32,695 bases of DNA from PNAI01 sp964575715 (GTDB taxonomy: Bacteria; Pseudomonadota; Alphaproteobacteria; Rhizobiales; Xanthobacteraceae). Where the stretch lies: NCBI GenBank assembly GCA_964575715.1, contig CAZNSG010000026.1, forward strand, positions 1 through 32,695, given 5' to 3'. This document shows, piece after piece, positions 1 to 6,576 of the stretch. The notes below the pieces were generated by a model. The model ran no database searches, had not been told where the DNA came from, and worked only from the letters and a program-made list of their open reading frames with translations. The position numbers and the translations under genes are program-made. How positions within the stretch are numbered: position 1 is the stretch's first letter; every line of letters begins with the position of its first letter.

Positions 1-773
1 GCCTTGATCGCCTCGTCGCGCACCAGATTCCAGATTTCGTCGGCCTTTTCGACAAAATGTTTGGTGCGGAAGATGTTCCTGTCGTTCTTGTCAAACTTGG
101 TATCGACGATGGTCTTGATGCGTCCGGGCCGTGCCGACATCACGGCTACGCGGTCGGCGAGATAGACCGCCTCCTGCACATCGTGCGTGACGAAGATCAC
201 GGTCTTGGGCGTGCGCTGCCAGATGCTGAGCAATTCGCTCTGCATCAGGTGGCGGGTCTGCGCATCGAGCGCACCGAACGGCTCATCCATCAGGAGAATA
301 TTCGGGTCGAAGGCGAGCGTGCGCGCGATTGCGGTGCGCTGCTTCATGCCGCCGGACAATTGCGACGGGAAACTGTCCTCGAATCCGCGCAAGCCTACCA
401 TTTCGATCAGCGCCTGGGCACGCGCCTCGCGCTCCGCGCGCGGCATGCCCTGCCGCTCCAGCCCGTAGGTGATATTGGCGCGCACACTCTTCCAGGGAAA
501 CAACGCGAAATGCTGAAAGACGATGCCGCGATCGGGACCGGGCGCCGTCACCGGCTTGCCGTCGACCGAGATCGTTCCATTCTCGATCGGCAGGAATCCG
601 CCGATGAGATAGAGCAATGTGGACTTGCCGCAACCGGAGGGGCCGAGCAGCGCGAGGAATTCGCGCGTGCCCACCGAGAGCGACACATCGTCGAGCGCCA
701 ATACCGACCGCCCGCGCGGCGGCCGGTAGGTGTGACTAACGTTGTCGATGACGATCTGTGCTTTTCCACTCAT
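1..773 (-). CDS. ABC transporter ATP-binding protein, nitrate/sulfonate/taurine (SsuB/TauB) type, 3' end beyond window
   Basis: Cytoplasmic ATPase that powers import of a small anion or similar solute. The frame opens at ATG 773-771 and is still open at base 1, giving 257 residues. Family members are about 255-270, so only the last few residues are probably missing. Visible motifs: Walker A GPSGCGKST (44-52), Q-loop Q87 in FQHFALFPW, signature LSGGMKQR (139-146), Walker B ILLMDEP (159-165) and switch His197 in THD. The FPW after the Q-loop and the DEPFGALDAQTR stretch are typical of the SsuB/TauB/NrtD group, and there is no C-terminal TOBE domain. A permease and binding protein would be expected beyond the left edge. 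The NitT/TauT-type binding protein at 10344 is too distant to be assigned as its partner. The substrate is unknown. Confidence 0.9.
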   Translation of the reverse strand, partial: MSGKAQIVIDNVSHTYRPPRGRSVLALDDVSLSVGTREFLALLGPSGCGKSTLLYLIGGFLPIENGTISVDGKPVTAPGPDRGIVFQHFALFPWKSVRANITYGLERQGMPRAEREARAQALIEMVGLRGFEDSFPSQLSGGMKQRTAIARTLAFDPNILLMDEPFGALDAQTRHLMQSELLSIWQRTPKTVIFVTHDVQEAVYLADRVAVMSARPGRIKTIVDTKFDKNDRNIFRTKHFVEKADEIWNLVRDEAIK

Positions 774-840
774 TGATGACGTGGATGCTCCCCGGTGGCC
801 GGGGCTACCTTATCGAGGCCGTTCGTCGGCACCAAGCGGC

Positions 841-2010
841 TTACGCGGCGAGATCGCGCATGATGGCGTACAACGCCGATTGCGCCTCGAAGCCGATGCC
901 GGGCCGGTCGGATAATCTCAGATATCCATTCGCGAGCCTGGCGTCGTCGGCAAAGCCGGCAAAGGGGCCGAACACGCCGGGATAGGATTCTGCCCCGCCC
1001 AGACCGAAGCCGCCGGCAATGGCGAGCGACATCTGATTGCCGCCATGCGGGAACAGCGCGCCGCGCGACCAGCCGTGGCGCGCGAGCATGTCGACGGTGC
1101 GCACGTATTGCACGATGCCATAGGCCTGCGGCGGATCGATCTGAATGACATCGCGGCCCTGCGGGCGCAGGCCGCCAAAGCGCACCAGGTTTTCCACGTC
1201 CTGGGTCGAGAACAGATTTTCGCCGGTGGAAAGCGGCTCGGGATAGACGCCGGCGATTTCGGCGAGCAGCGCAAAATCCAGGGGATCGCACGGCTCCTCG
1301 AACCAGCGCAGCTTGAACGGGGCGAGCGCGCGGGCATAGGCGAGCGCCTCGGGCCGGGAAAATTTCGAATTGGCGTCGACGGCAAGCTCTCCGCCCGCTG
1401 GCAACATGCTTTTGACCGCATCGACCCGGCGCATGTCTTCGGCGAGCGGCAGGCCGCCGACCTTCATCTTGAGCATGGTATAGCCGGCATCGAGATGGCC
1501 GCGCATCTCGTCCAGCAGGTTCTTGACGGTGCCGCCGGGCGTGTACCAGCCGCCGCCGACATAGCAGAACACTTGGTCGCTGATTTTTCCGCCGTTGTAG
1601 CGCTCGGCGAGCATGCGATGCAGCGGCTTGTCGGCGATCTTCGCCACCGCGTCCCAAACCGCCACCTCGATCGTGCCGATTGGAATCGATCGCTCGCTGT
1701 GGCCGCCGGATTTCTCGCGTTGCATCATGCAGGCGAGAATTTTCGCCGGATCGAGATTATTGCCGGTGCTATCAAGCAGAGATTCGGGCGGGGCGGCCTT
1801 TATGCGCGGGATGAAGCGATCGCGCATTGCCGCGCCGCAGGCGTATCGGCCGGTCGAGTTGAAGGCAAAGCCCACGACCGGTTTGCCCGCGCGCATCACG
1901 TCGGTGATCACCGCGACCACCGACGTGGTCATTTCGGAAAAATCGAAGCCGGAATTGCGCAGCTGCGAGCGCAGCGGAATCGCGGTCTCGCGAATATCGA
2001 CGATGCGCAT
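841..2010 (-). CDS. tarD: D(-)-tartrate dehydratase-like enzyme, enolase superfamily (mandelate racemase group)
   Basis: Probable cytoplasmic acid-sugar dehydratase. D-tartrate dehydratase removes water from D-tartrate to give oxaloacetate. The 389 residues equal the length I recall for the characterised Bradyrhizobium TarD. Expected catalytic residues are present: the KxK pair K181/K183 in MLKMKVGG; metal ligands D212 (VDAN), E238 (WFEEP) and E264 (STGEN); D292; and the acid His322 (FPHGG). Positions agree within one residue with published TarD numbering as I remember it. A palindromic repeat begins 13 bp upstream of the ATG, so no clear Shine-Dalgarno is seen. The two Bug binding proteins upstream on the same strand could supply a dicarboxylate. 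Family is certain. D-tartrate specificity is likely but inferred; another aldarate or hydroxy-acid is the alternative. Confidence 0.8.
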   Translation of the reverse strand: MRIVDIRETAIPLRSQLRNSGFDFSEMTTSVVAVITDVMRAGKPVVGFAFNSTGRYACGAAMRDRFIPRIKAAPPESLLDSTGNNLDPAKILACMMQREKSGGHSERSIPIGTIEVAVWDAVAKIADKPLHRMLAERYNGGKISDQVFCYVGGGWYTPGGTVKNLLDEMRGHLDAGYTMLKMKVGGLPLAEDMRRVDAVKSMLPAGGELAVDANSKFSRPEALAYARALAPFKLRWFEEPCDPLDFALLAEIAGVYPEPLSTGENLFSTQDVENLVRFGGLRPQGRDVIQIDPPQAYGIVQYVRTVDMLARHGWSRGALFPHGGNQMSLAIAGGFGLGGAESYPGVFGPFAGFADDARLANGYLRLSDRPGIGFEAQSALYAIMRDLAA

Positions 2011-2022
2011 GGTCTTGTACCG

Positions 2023-2120
2023 CCCTCATCCTGAGGAGGGCGCGTAGCGCCCGTCTCGAAGGATGGAGATAGCCCCATGCTTCGAGACGCCGCGCTTCGC
2101 GCGGCTCCTCAGCATGAGGG
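2023..2120. repeat. Palindromic repeat, family A (CCTCATCCTGAGG type), copy 1
   Basis: Imperfect long palindrome with outer arms CCTCATCCTGAGG and CCTCAGCATGAGG. The inner motif CGTCTCGAAGGATG appears on the left arm and its near complement CATGCTTCGAGACG on the right. The same element recurs at 6004-6099 and 26730-26840. It occupies most of the gap between the Bug protein gene and tarD, so it may form a strong mRNA hairpin. Elements of this look are common between genes in Bradyrhizobium and relatives (from memory). No transposase is encoded. Confidence 0.85.
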
Positions 2121-2148
2121 CGTGTGAGGGCTCCAAAGTTATCTGGCG

Positions 2149-3114
2149 TTAAATCTTGCTGATCTTCGCGTCCTCGATGACCTTTTTCCATTTGGCAACT
2201 TCAGATTTAACGTAAGTCACGAAGGAAGCCGACGAATCTCCCTCCGCCTCAACGCCAAGTTCCAACAGCCTGGCCTTGGTGTCAGGTGCATTCACGATCG
2301 CCGAGATTTCTTTTTGCAACAGATCGACAATCGCCTTGGGCGTTCCCGCCGGGACGAACACGCCGGTCATGGTCTCGCCTACCTGTCCCTTGATGCCCAA
2401 CTCTTCGAGAGTCGGGATATCGGGCAGCGATGGCGAGCGTTTTATGGCGGTGACAGCGAGCGCGCGCAGCTTGCCTTCCTTGACCAGGTTGACGTAATTG
2501 CCAAGCGCGCCGCAGCCGATCGGGGTGTGGCTGCCAAGTAGCGATTGCGTCATGGGTCCACCGCCGCCGAACGGTACGGTGACAAAATCCAGACCGAGGC
2601 CGAGTTTGAGCATTTCAATCGACAGCGACGGCGTCGTGCCGGCGCCGGGCGATCCGACGCTGTGCTTGCCAGGCTCACGCTTGATGAGATCGATCAGCTC
2701 CTTCATCGTTTTCGCGGGGAAGTTCGGGTTCACGATCCATGAGTTCGGCGAACCGCCGGCCTTGGTCACCGGGATGAAGTCCTTGTCGATGTCGTAGGGA
2801 ACCTTGCTATACAGATTCGGGTTCACGACAATGCTCGATGACGCGAACAAAATCGTGTAGCCGTCGCCCGTCGCCTTGGCGGCGTTTGCCATGCCGAGAT
2901 TGCCGCCCGCGCCGCCTTGATTCTCGATGATGAATTGCTGCCCCAGCCGCTCGGATAGTTTCTGCGCGATCACTCGCCCGGCAATGTCGGTCACGCCGCC
3001 GGCCGCAAACGGAACGATGATTCTCACCGGTTTGTTGGGATATTGCTGGGCGAAGGCGGTGCCGGCGGCAAACATGGCCGCGCAAAACGCAATGATGCGA
3101 ATGATCGTAGTCAT
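2149..3114 (-). CDS. Bug/TctC-family tripartite tricarboxylate transporter substrate-binding protein
   Basis: Periplasmic binding protein that captures a carboxylate or related small molecule for a TctAB-type permease. ATG 3114 gives 321 residues, the usual family length, and has GGAG about nine bases upstream. The longer frame starting at 3192 would add a non-signal leader and is rejected. Residues 1-22 form a signal peptide ending AFA, followed by QQYPNKPVRIIVPFAAGG, the hallmark N-terminus of Bug proteins. It lies 35 bp downstream of a second Bug gene of identical length, so the two are probably co-transcribed. No TctA or TctB membrane gene is present here, which is common for Bug proteins. 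The ligand cannot be predicted. Confidence 0.93.
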   Translation of the reverse strand: MTTIIRIIAFCAAMFAAGTAFAQQYPNKPVRIIVPFAAGGVTDIAGRVIAQKLSERLGQQFIIENQGGAGGNLGMANAAKATGDGYTILFASSSIVVNPNLYSKVPYDIDKDFIPVTKAGGSPNSWIVNPNFPAKTMKELIDLIKREPGKHSVGSPGAGTTPSLSIEMLKLGLGLDFVTVPFGGGGPMTQSLLGSHTPIGCGALGNYVNLVKEGKLRALAVTAIKRSPSLPDIPTLEELGIKGQVGETMTGVFVPAGTPKAIVDLLQKEISAIVNAPDTKARLLELGVEAEGDSSASFVTYVKSEVAKWKKVIEDAKISKI

Positions 3115-3149
3115 CGTTGCTTCTCCACTGTTTCGTGTCTTCGGTGTGA

Positions 3150-4115
3150 TTATTCGATCTTCAGTTTTGCGTCCTTTACCACCTTGCCCCATTTCACCAT
3201 CTCGGTCTTGATGCGTGCGCCGAACTGATCGGGGGTATTGAACACCGGATTGAAGCCGAGCGTTTGTAGGCGCTCCTTCATTTCCGGCGCTGCACCGATC
3301 TTTGTGATCTCCCGGTGCAGGTGATCGATGATGTCCTTCGGCGTACCGGCCGGCGCGACCAGCCCGGTGAGAGTGTAGGCTTCCTGGTCCGGAACGCCGG
3401 CTTCCACCATCGTCGGCACCTCGGGCAAGGCCTTGGACCGTTCGAGCGCCAGCACCGCGAGCCCGCGCAGCTTGCCTTCCTTGATGTTGCTGATCGCCGG
3501 CGGCAGCGCCGTGAAGCCGACCGGCGTGTGACCCGCGATTGTCGAGTTGACCGCTAGCGCCGCGCTGTTGAACGGCACCATGACAAGATCGAGACCGAAG
3601 GTGAGCTTGAACAGCTCGCCGGACAGGTGCGGCGTCGAGCCAATCGAGGGCTGGGCGTAGCTGTATTTGCCGGGACTGGCCTTGACCAGATCGATGAATT
3701 CCTTAACCGACTTGGCCGTAACCGAGGGATGGACGAAGAATGCGTTCGGCGATTCCGCCACCAAGGTCACCGGAGTGAATTCCTTGATCGGATCGTAGGG
3801 CACCTTGGCGTAAAGGCTCGGGTTGACCATGAAGCCGGTCGAGACGACGAGCAGTGTGTAGCCGTCGGCGGGCGTTTTCGCCGCCATGGCGGTGCCGGTG
3901 TTGCCGCCGGCACCGGGAACGTTCTCGACATAGAACTGCTGTCCCCAGTTTTCGGACAGCTTTTGCGCCAGGATGCGTGCGATCACGTCGGTCGGGCCGC
4001 CGGCCGCGAACGGCACAATGATGCGCACATTCCTGTTTGGATAGCCCTGCGCCCGCGCGGCGTCCGCAACAAACAGGAGCGTTAGGCCCGCAAGGAGTCG
4101 AAAAAATACCTGCAC
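3150..4115 (-). CDS. Bug/TctC-family tripartite tricarboxylate transporter substrate-binding protein (paralogue)
   Basis: Second periplasmic Bug-type binding protein. I place the start at GTG 4115 because it is preceded by AGGGAGGA at good spacing and gives a clean signal peptide (MQVFFRLLAG onward, cleavage after ARA at residue 22). The in-frame ATG at 4208 would add 31 hydrophilic residues before the signal. The mature protein opens with QGYPNRNVRIIVPFAAGGPTD, nearly the same as its neighbour. Length is 321 residues, equal to the downstream paralogue, which suggests a tandem duplication followed by divergence in ligand specificity. It is the first gene of the minus-strand set and is divergent from the cyclase gene at 4242, so the 126-bp gap should hold promoters for both directions. 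Confidence 0.92.
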   Translation of the reverse strand: MQVFFRLLAGLTLLFVADAARAQGYPNRNVRIIVPFAAGGPTDVIARILAQKLSENWGQQFYVENVPGAGGNTGTAMAAKTPADGYTLLVVSTGFMVNPSLYAKVPYDPIKEFTPVTLVAESPNAFFVHPSVTAKSVKEFIDLVKASPGKYSYAQPSIGSTPHLSGELFKLTFGLDLVMVPFNSAALAVNSTIAGHTPVGFTALPPAISNIKEGKLRGLAVLALERSKALPEVPTMVEAGVPDQEAYTLTGLVAPAGTPKDIIDHLHREITKIGAAPEMKERLQTLGFNPVFNTPDQFGARIKTEMVKWGKVVKDAKLKIE

Positions 4116-4241
4116 AGTGTCCTCCCTGGATAGTTTGTTGTTGCTATCATCGCCCTTGTCCGCACCGCAGTAAACCTGAAAATGGCGTGCCGTAGGGCCG
4201 CAGCTCACCTTAAGCCTTCATCACCGAACAGAGGAATTGCC
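4116..4241. promoter_or_regulatory. Divergent intergenic region between Bug operon and cyclase gene
   Basis: This 126-bp gap separates two divergently transcribed genes, so it should contain both promoters and any shared operator. I cannot pick out convincing -35/-10 pairs by eye. Ribosome-binding sites are clear at each end: AGGGAGGA for the minus-strand gene and AGAGGAA for the plus-strand gene. The regulatory role is inferred from layout only. Confidence 0.35.
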
Positions 4242-5213
4242 ATGGCTGCTCGAAAATACACGCGTGCTGACCTCAGCGAGGCCGCCGAGAAATACAAGAA
4301 TTGGGGCAAATGGGGGCCGAACGACGAGATCGGCACGCTCAACTACACGAGCCCCGAGGATATCATCGCTGCCGCGCGGCTGGTGCGCAAAGGCAAGGTG
4401 ATCTCGCTGGCGCTCAACTTCGACCATACCGGGCCGCAAGGAGCGAAGAGCACCTATCCCGCCATGGGGCGGACCAATCCGATCCACACCATGATCCGCA
4501 CCGGCACCGACGCCTATTCCGGCGTGCTCGACAAGCGCGGCATCCGCGCCGCCGACGATATGGTCACCATGCCGCTGCAATGCGGCACGCAATGGGACGG
4601 GCTCGGCCATGTGTTCTATGAGAACTTTATGTGGAACGGCTACGACTGCCGCGAGGTCACGTCCGCCGGCGCGCAGAAATGCGGCATCGAGAAAACCAAG
4701 AACAAGATGGTCGGCCGCGGAGTATTTCTCGACGTGGCGCGCGCGCACGGCAAGGATACGCTTGCCGACGGTTACGGCATCACCTGCGAGGACCTCAACA
4801 ACACGGCGGAGGCGCAGGGCGTGACCGTCCAGCGCGGCGATTACGTCATCGTGCGCACCGGACAGATGGAGGCCAAGCTCAAAATTGGAAGCTGGGATGG
4901 CTATCCCGGCGGCGATGCGCCGGGGTTCGCGTTCGAGACGCTGGAGTGGATCAAGCGCACCGAGCTGGCGGCGCTGGCGAGCGACACCTGGGGCTGCGAG
5001 GTGCGGCCGAACGAGACCGAGCCGGGCATCAACCAGCCCTGGCATTGGATCACCATCCCGATCATGGGCATGACCATGGGCGAGATTTTTTATTTGAAAG
5101 ATCTCGCCGACGATTGCGCGGCCGATAAGGTGTATGAATTCATGTTCGTGGCGCCCGCGATTCCGATCACCGGCGCGGTCGGCTCGCCGGTCAATCCGCT
5201 GGCGATTAAGTGA
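4242..5213 (+). CDS. Cyclase-family (PF04199, kynurenine formamidase-like) metal-dependent hydrolase
   Basis: Probable cytoplasmic amidohydrolase or lactonase-like enzyme of the putative cyclase family. ATG 4242 follows AGAGGAA at six-base spacing and gives 323 residues; the in-frame ATG at 4182 lacks such a site. The family metal-site motif HxGTHxDxPxH appears as QCGTQWDGLGH, with Q113, Q117, D119 and H123. Two of the histidines that bind zinc in kynurenine formamidase are therefore glutamines. I recall this as a recurrent subfamily, longer than the classic formamidases (about 210 residues), so this is a variant rather than a broken gene. The last 47 bases of the gene region are repeated exactly at 5939-5985 beyond the toxin-antitoxin pair. 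Substrate unknown. Confidence 0.85.
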   Translation: MAARKYTRADLSEAAEKYKNWGKWGPNDEIGTLNYTSPEDIIAAARLVRKGKVISLALNFDHTGPQGAKSTYPAMGRTNPIHTMIRTGTDAYSGVLDKRGIRAADDMVTMPLQCGTQWDGLGHVFYENFMWNGYDCREVTSAGAQKCGIEKTKNKMVGRGVFLDVARAHGKDTLADGYGITCEDLNNTAEAQGVTVQRGDYVIVRTGQMEAKLKIGSWDGYPGGDAPGFAFETLEWIKRTELAALASDTWGCEVRPNETEPGINQPWHWITIPIMGMTMGEIFYLKDLADDCAADKVYEFMFVAPAIPITGAVGSPVNPLAIK

Positions 5214-5215
5214 AC
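5169..5215 (+). repeat. 47-bp direct repeat, left copy (3' end of cyclase gene)
   Basis: Bases 5169-5215, covering the last 14 cyclase codons (TGAVGSPVNPLAIK), the stop and two further bases, are identical to 5939-5985. The offset is 770 bp, and the two copies enclose the DUF433/DUF5615 gene pair. Confidence 0.97.
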
Positions 5216-5278
5216 TGAACCCAGCATTGTCACTTCGCGCTTTGCCGCGCATAATGATGCATTCGCAAGGTGTTCGAT

Positions 5279-5521
5279 ATGGCCGATCTCTTGAACCGCA
5301 TTAGCATCGATCCTGCCATTTGCGGCGGCAAACCGTGCATCAAAGGAACCCGAATTTGGGTGTCGCTCATTCTCGACTTGCTGGCCGGCGGCATGTCGGA
5401 AGCGGAGTTGCGCGCCGAATATCCCGTGCTGATGCGCGAGGATATTCTAGCTGCCATCGCATATGGCGCTGAGGCCGCGCGCGAGCGAGTGATCCCGGTT
5501 CCGGTGGAGCCGTCTGTGTGA
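5279..5521 (+). CDS. DUF433-family antitoxin
   Basis: Small protein of 80 residues matching the DUF433 (VapB-like) antitoxin family. It shows the typical opening RISIDPAICGGKPCIKGTRIWV and a following helical segment with LAGGMSEAELRAEYP, the predicted DNA-binding winged or helix-turn-helix region. I chose ATG 5279, which has AAGG eight bases upstream, over the in-frame GTG at 5270. Its stop overlaps the start of the next gene by four bases (GTGA), the usual layout of such pairs. It is expected to neutralise the downstream PIN-like toxin and autorepress the operon. Function is inferred from family and context. Confidence 0.88.
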   Translation: MADLLNRISIDPAICGGKPCIKGTRIWVSLILDLLAGGMSEAELRAEYPVLMREDILAAIAYGAEAARERVIPVPVEPSV

Positions 5522-5889
5522 GGATCAAGGTTGATGAGAACATCGGCACAAGCGGGGTCCACCTTCTGCGGCAGCGCGGCCACGATGTGATGACCGTTCG
5601 CGAGCAGGGCCTTGCCGGGGCTGCGGACGAGCGCATTTTTCAGGCTTGCGTGGCGGAGCACCGCACGCTGATAACGCTCGATCGCGACTTCGGTCACGTG
5701 TCGCGATTTCCGCCCAAGCAAAGCGCCGGTATCGTCATTCTGGAGCTTGGAGGATCGGCATCGCTGCCTCTGCTCCGGGATCGCTTGCGCAATTTTCTCG
5801 CGCTGGCGGCTGACCGGCCGGTCAGCGGCGAGCTTTGGATCGTTGAGCCCGGCCGCGTGCGGGTACACTTGGATAAGGACGGGGAGTGA
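5518..5889 (+). CDS. DUF5615 PIN-like protein, probable toxin
   Basis: A 123-residue PIN-like protein that starts at GTG 5518 inside the end of the antitoxin gene. Visible family motifs: N-terminal MRIKVDENI with acidic D6/E7, then LRQRGHDVMTV, the GLAGAADERIF segment, and TLITLDRDFGHVSRFPP with D-x-D acidic residues. These acidic positions are those expected to form the metal site of a PIN-type ribonuclease. The partner order (DUF433 first, DUF5615 second, 4-bp overlap) is the standard arrangement. The RNase activity is inferred from the fold. The pair sits inside a direct-repeat bracket, so it may have been acquired recently. The sequence ends in a 12-bp tandem duplication that carries the stop codon. 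Confidence 0.87.
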   Translation: MRIKVDENIGTSGVHLLRQRGHDVMTVREQGLAGAADERIFQACVAEHRTLITLDRDFGHVSRFPPKQSAGIVILELGGSASLPLLRDRLRNFLALAADRPVSGELWIVEPGRVRVHLDKDGE

Positions 5890-5902
5890 TACGGGGAGTG
5901 AT
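5879..5902 (+). repeat. 12-bp tandem duplication at the toxin stop codon
   Basis: ACGGGGAGTGAT occurs twice head to tail at 5879-5890 and 5891-5902. The first copy contains the DUF5615 stop codon. It lies just before the chimeric reading frame at 5903. Confidence 0.9.
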
Positions 5903-5983
5903 ATGCGCATTCACATGCTCGGCCACAACTGCAGAATGACCGGCGCGGTCGGCTCGCCGGTCAATCCGCTGGCGATTAAGTGA
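5903..5983 (+). pseudogene. Chimeric 26-codon remnant: ThDP-enzyme-like start fused to cyclase tail
   Basis: A short frame starting at ATG 5903 with a second ATG at 5915. From 5915 it reads MLGHNCRM, close to the start of the downstream ThDP enzyme (MLGHNRKMSGA). It then continues exactly as the cyclase C-terminus (TGAVGSPVNPLAIK, stop 5981-5983). The junction falls near base 5938/5939 with a short shared GGCGC. Two of the differences from the ThDP-gene start are silent third-base changes (CTC/CTT, GGC/GGT). I read this as a recombination scar. Expression as a 26-residue peptide is possible but unsupported. Confidence 0.6.
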
Positions 5984-5985
5984 AC
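5939..5985 (+). repeat. 47-bp direct repeat, right copy
   Basis: Exact copy of 5169-5215. It closes the bracket around the toxin-antitoxin pair and forms the second half of the chimeric frame. Confidence 0.97.
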
Positions 5986-6003
5986 GTCGTATGCCTCTCG
6001 CGG

Positions 6004-6099
6004 CCTCATCCTGAGGAGCCCGCAACGCGGGCGTCTCGAAGGATGAGGCCGTCCCCATCCTTCGAGACGCGTCGCTGCGCGACGCTCCTCAGGATGAGG
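6004..6099. repeat. Palindromic repeat, family A, copy 2
   Basis: Outer arms CCTCATCCTGAGG and CCTCAGGATGAGG are exact complements. The inner CGTCTCGAAGGATG and CATCCTTCGAGACG pair likewise, so the whole element can fold into one long hairpin. It fills most of the gap between the rearrangement scar and msrB, ending 25 bp before the msrB start. Confidence 0.88.
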
Positions 6100-6124
6100 G
6101 CGGTTCAGTGAATGGAGCGTTAGG

Positions 6125-6523
6125 ATGGAAAAACAATATCCGGTCAGCCGGACCGAAGCGGAGTGGCGCAAGCTGCTCACGCCCGAGCAGTACGAGGTCA
6201 TGCGCGAGCACGGCACCGAGCGGCCTGGCAGTTGCGCGCTCAATTATGAGAAGCGTCACGGCACATTCTCCTGTGCCGGCTGCGACCAGCCGCTGTTCGT
6301 CTCGAAGAAAAAGTTCGAAAGCGGCACCGGCTGGCCGAGCTTTAACGATCCGGTTGCGAATTCCGTCGAGACCACGTCGGATCGCGCCTACGGCATGGTC
6401 CGTACCGAGGTGCATTGCAGCCGCTGCGGCAGCCATCTCGGCCACGTCTTTCCGGACGGCCCGCCGCCGACCCATCAGCGCTACTGCATCAACGGCGTCG
6501 CGCTGAAATTTTTGCCGGAATGA
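6125..6523 (+). CDS. msrB: Peptide-methionine (R)-S-oxide reductase
   Basis: Cytoplasmic repair enzyme that reduces the R-epimer of methionine sulfoxide in proteins. It is 132 residues, the normal length of a stand-alone MsrB. Visible: the zinc-binding cysteine pairs C50/C53 (SCAGC) and C98/C101 (CSRC), the substrate-pocket GTGWPSF (67-73), SHLGHVFPDGP, and the catalytic Cys121 in RYCINGVAL. The start at 6125 gives the usual N-terminal extension with LTPEQYEVMREHGTERP. It has no obvious functional link to the catabolic genes around it, but lies 53 bp upstream of the ThDP-enzyme gene on the same strand and may share its transcript. Confidence 0.95.
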   Translation: MEKQYPVSRTEAEWRKLLTPEQYEVMREHGTERPGSCALNYEKRHGTFSCAGCDQPLFVSKKKFESGTGWPSFNDPVANSVETTSDRAYGMVRTEVHCSRCGSHLGHVFPDGPPPTHQRYCINGVALKFLPE

Positions 6524-6576
6524 TGGCAAAAATTTCATCGCCGAAATTCTTCCCGCAATTTGGAAAGTTCTCAACA

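Noticed and set aside
57..776. Plus-strand frame of 239 codons at the left edge
   Set aside because: It is antisense to an ABC ATPase that has every expected motif in order, and its own translation resembles no family.
5169..5985. Insertion sequence with target-site duplication
   Set aside because: There is no transposase or terminal inverted repeat, and 47 bp is too long for a usual target duplication. The repeat also ends at a chimeric junction, which fits a duplication event better.
6415..6576. Upstream extension of the ThDP enzyme
   Set aside because: The extension reads through msrB in another frame and adds sequence unlike any ThDP enzyme; ATG 6577 gives the family N-terminus and has a ribosome site.
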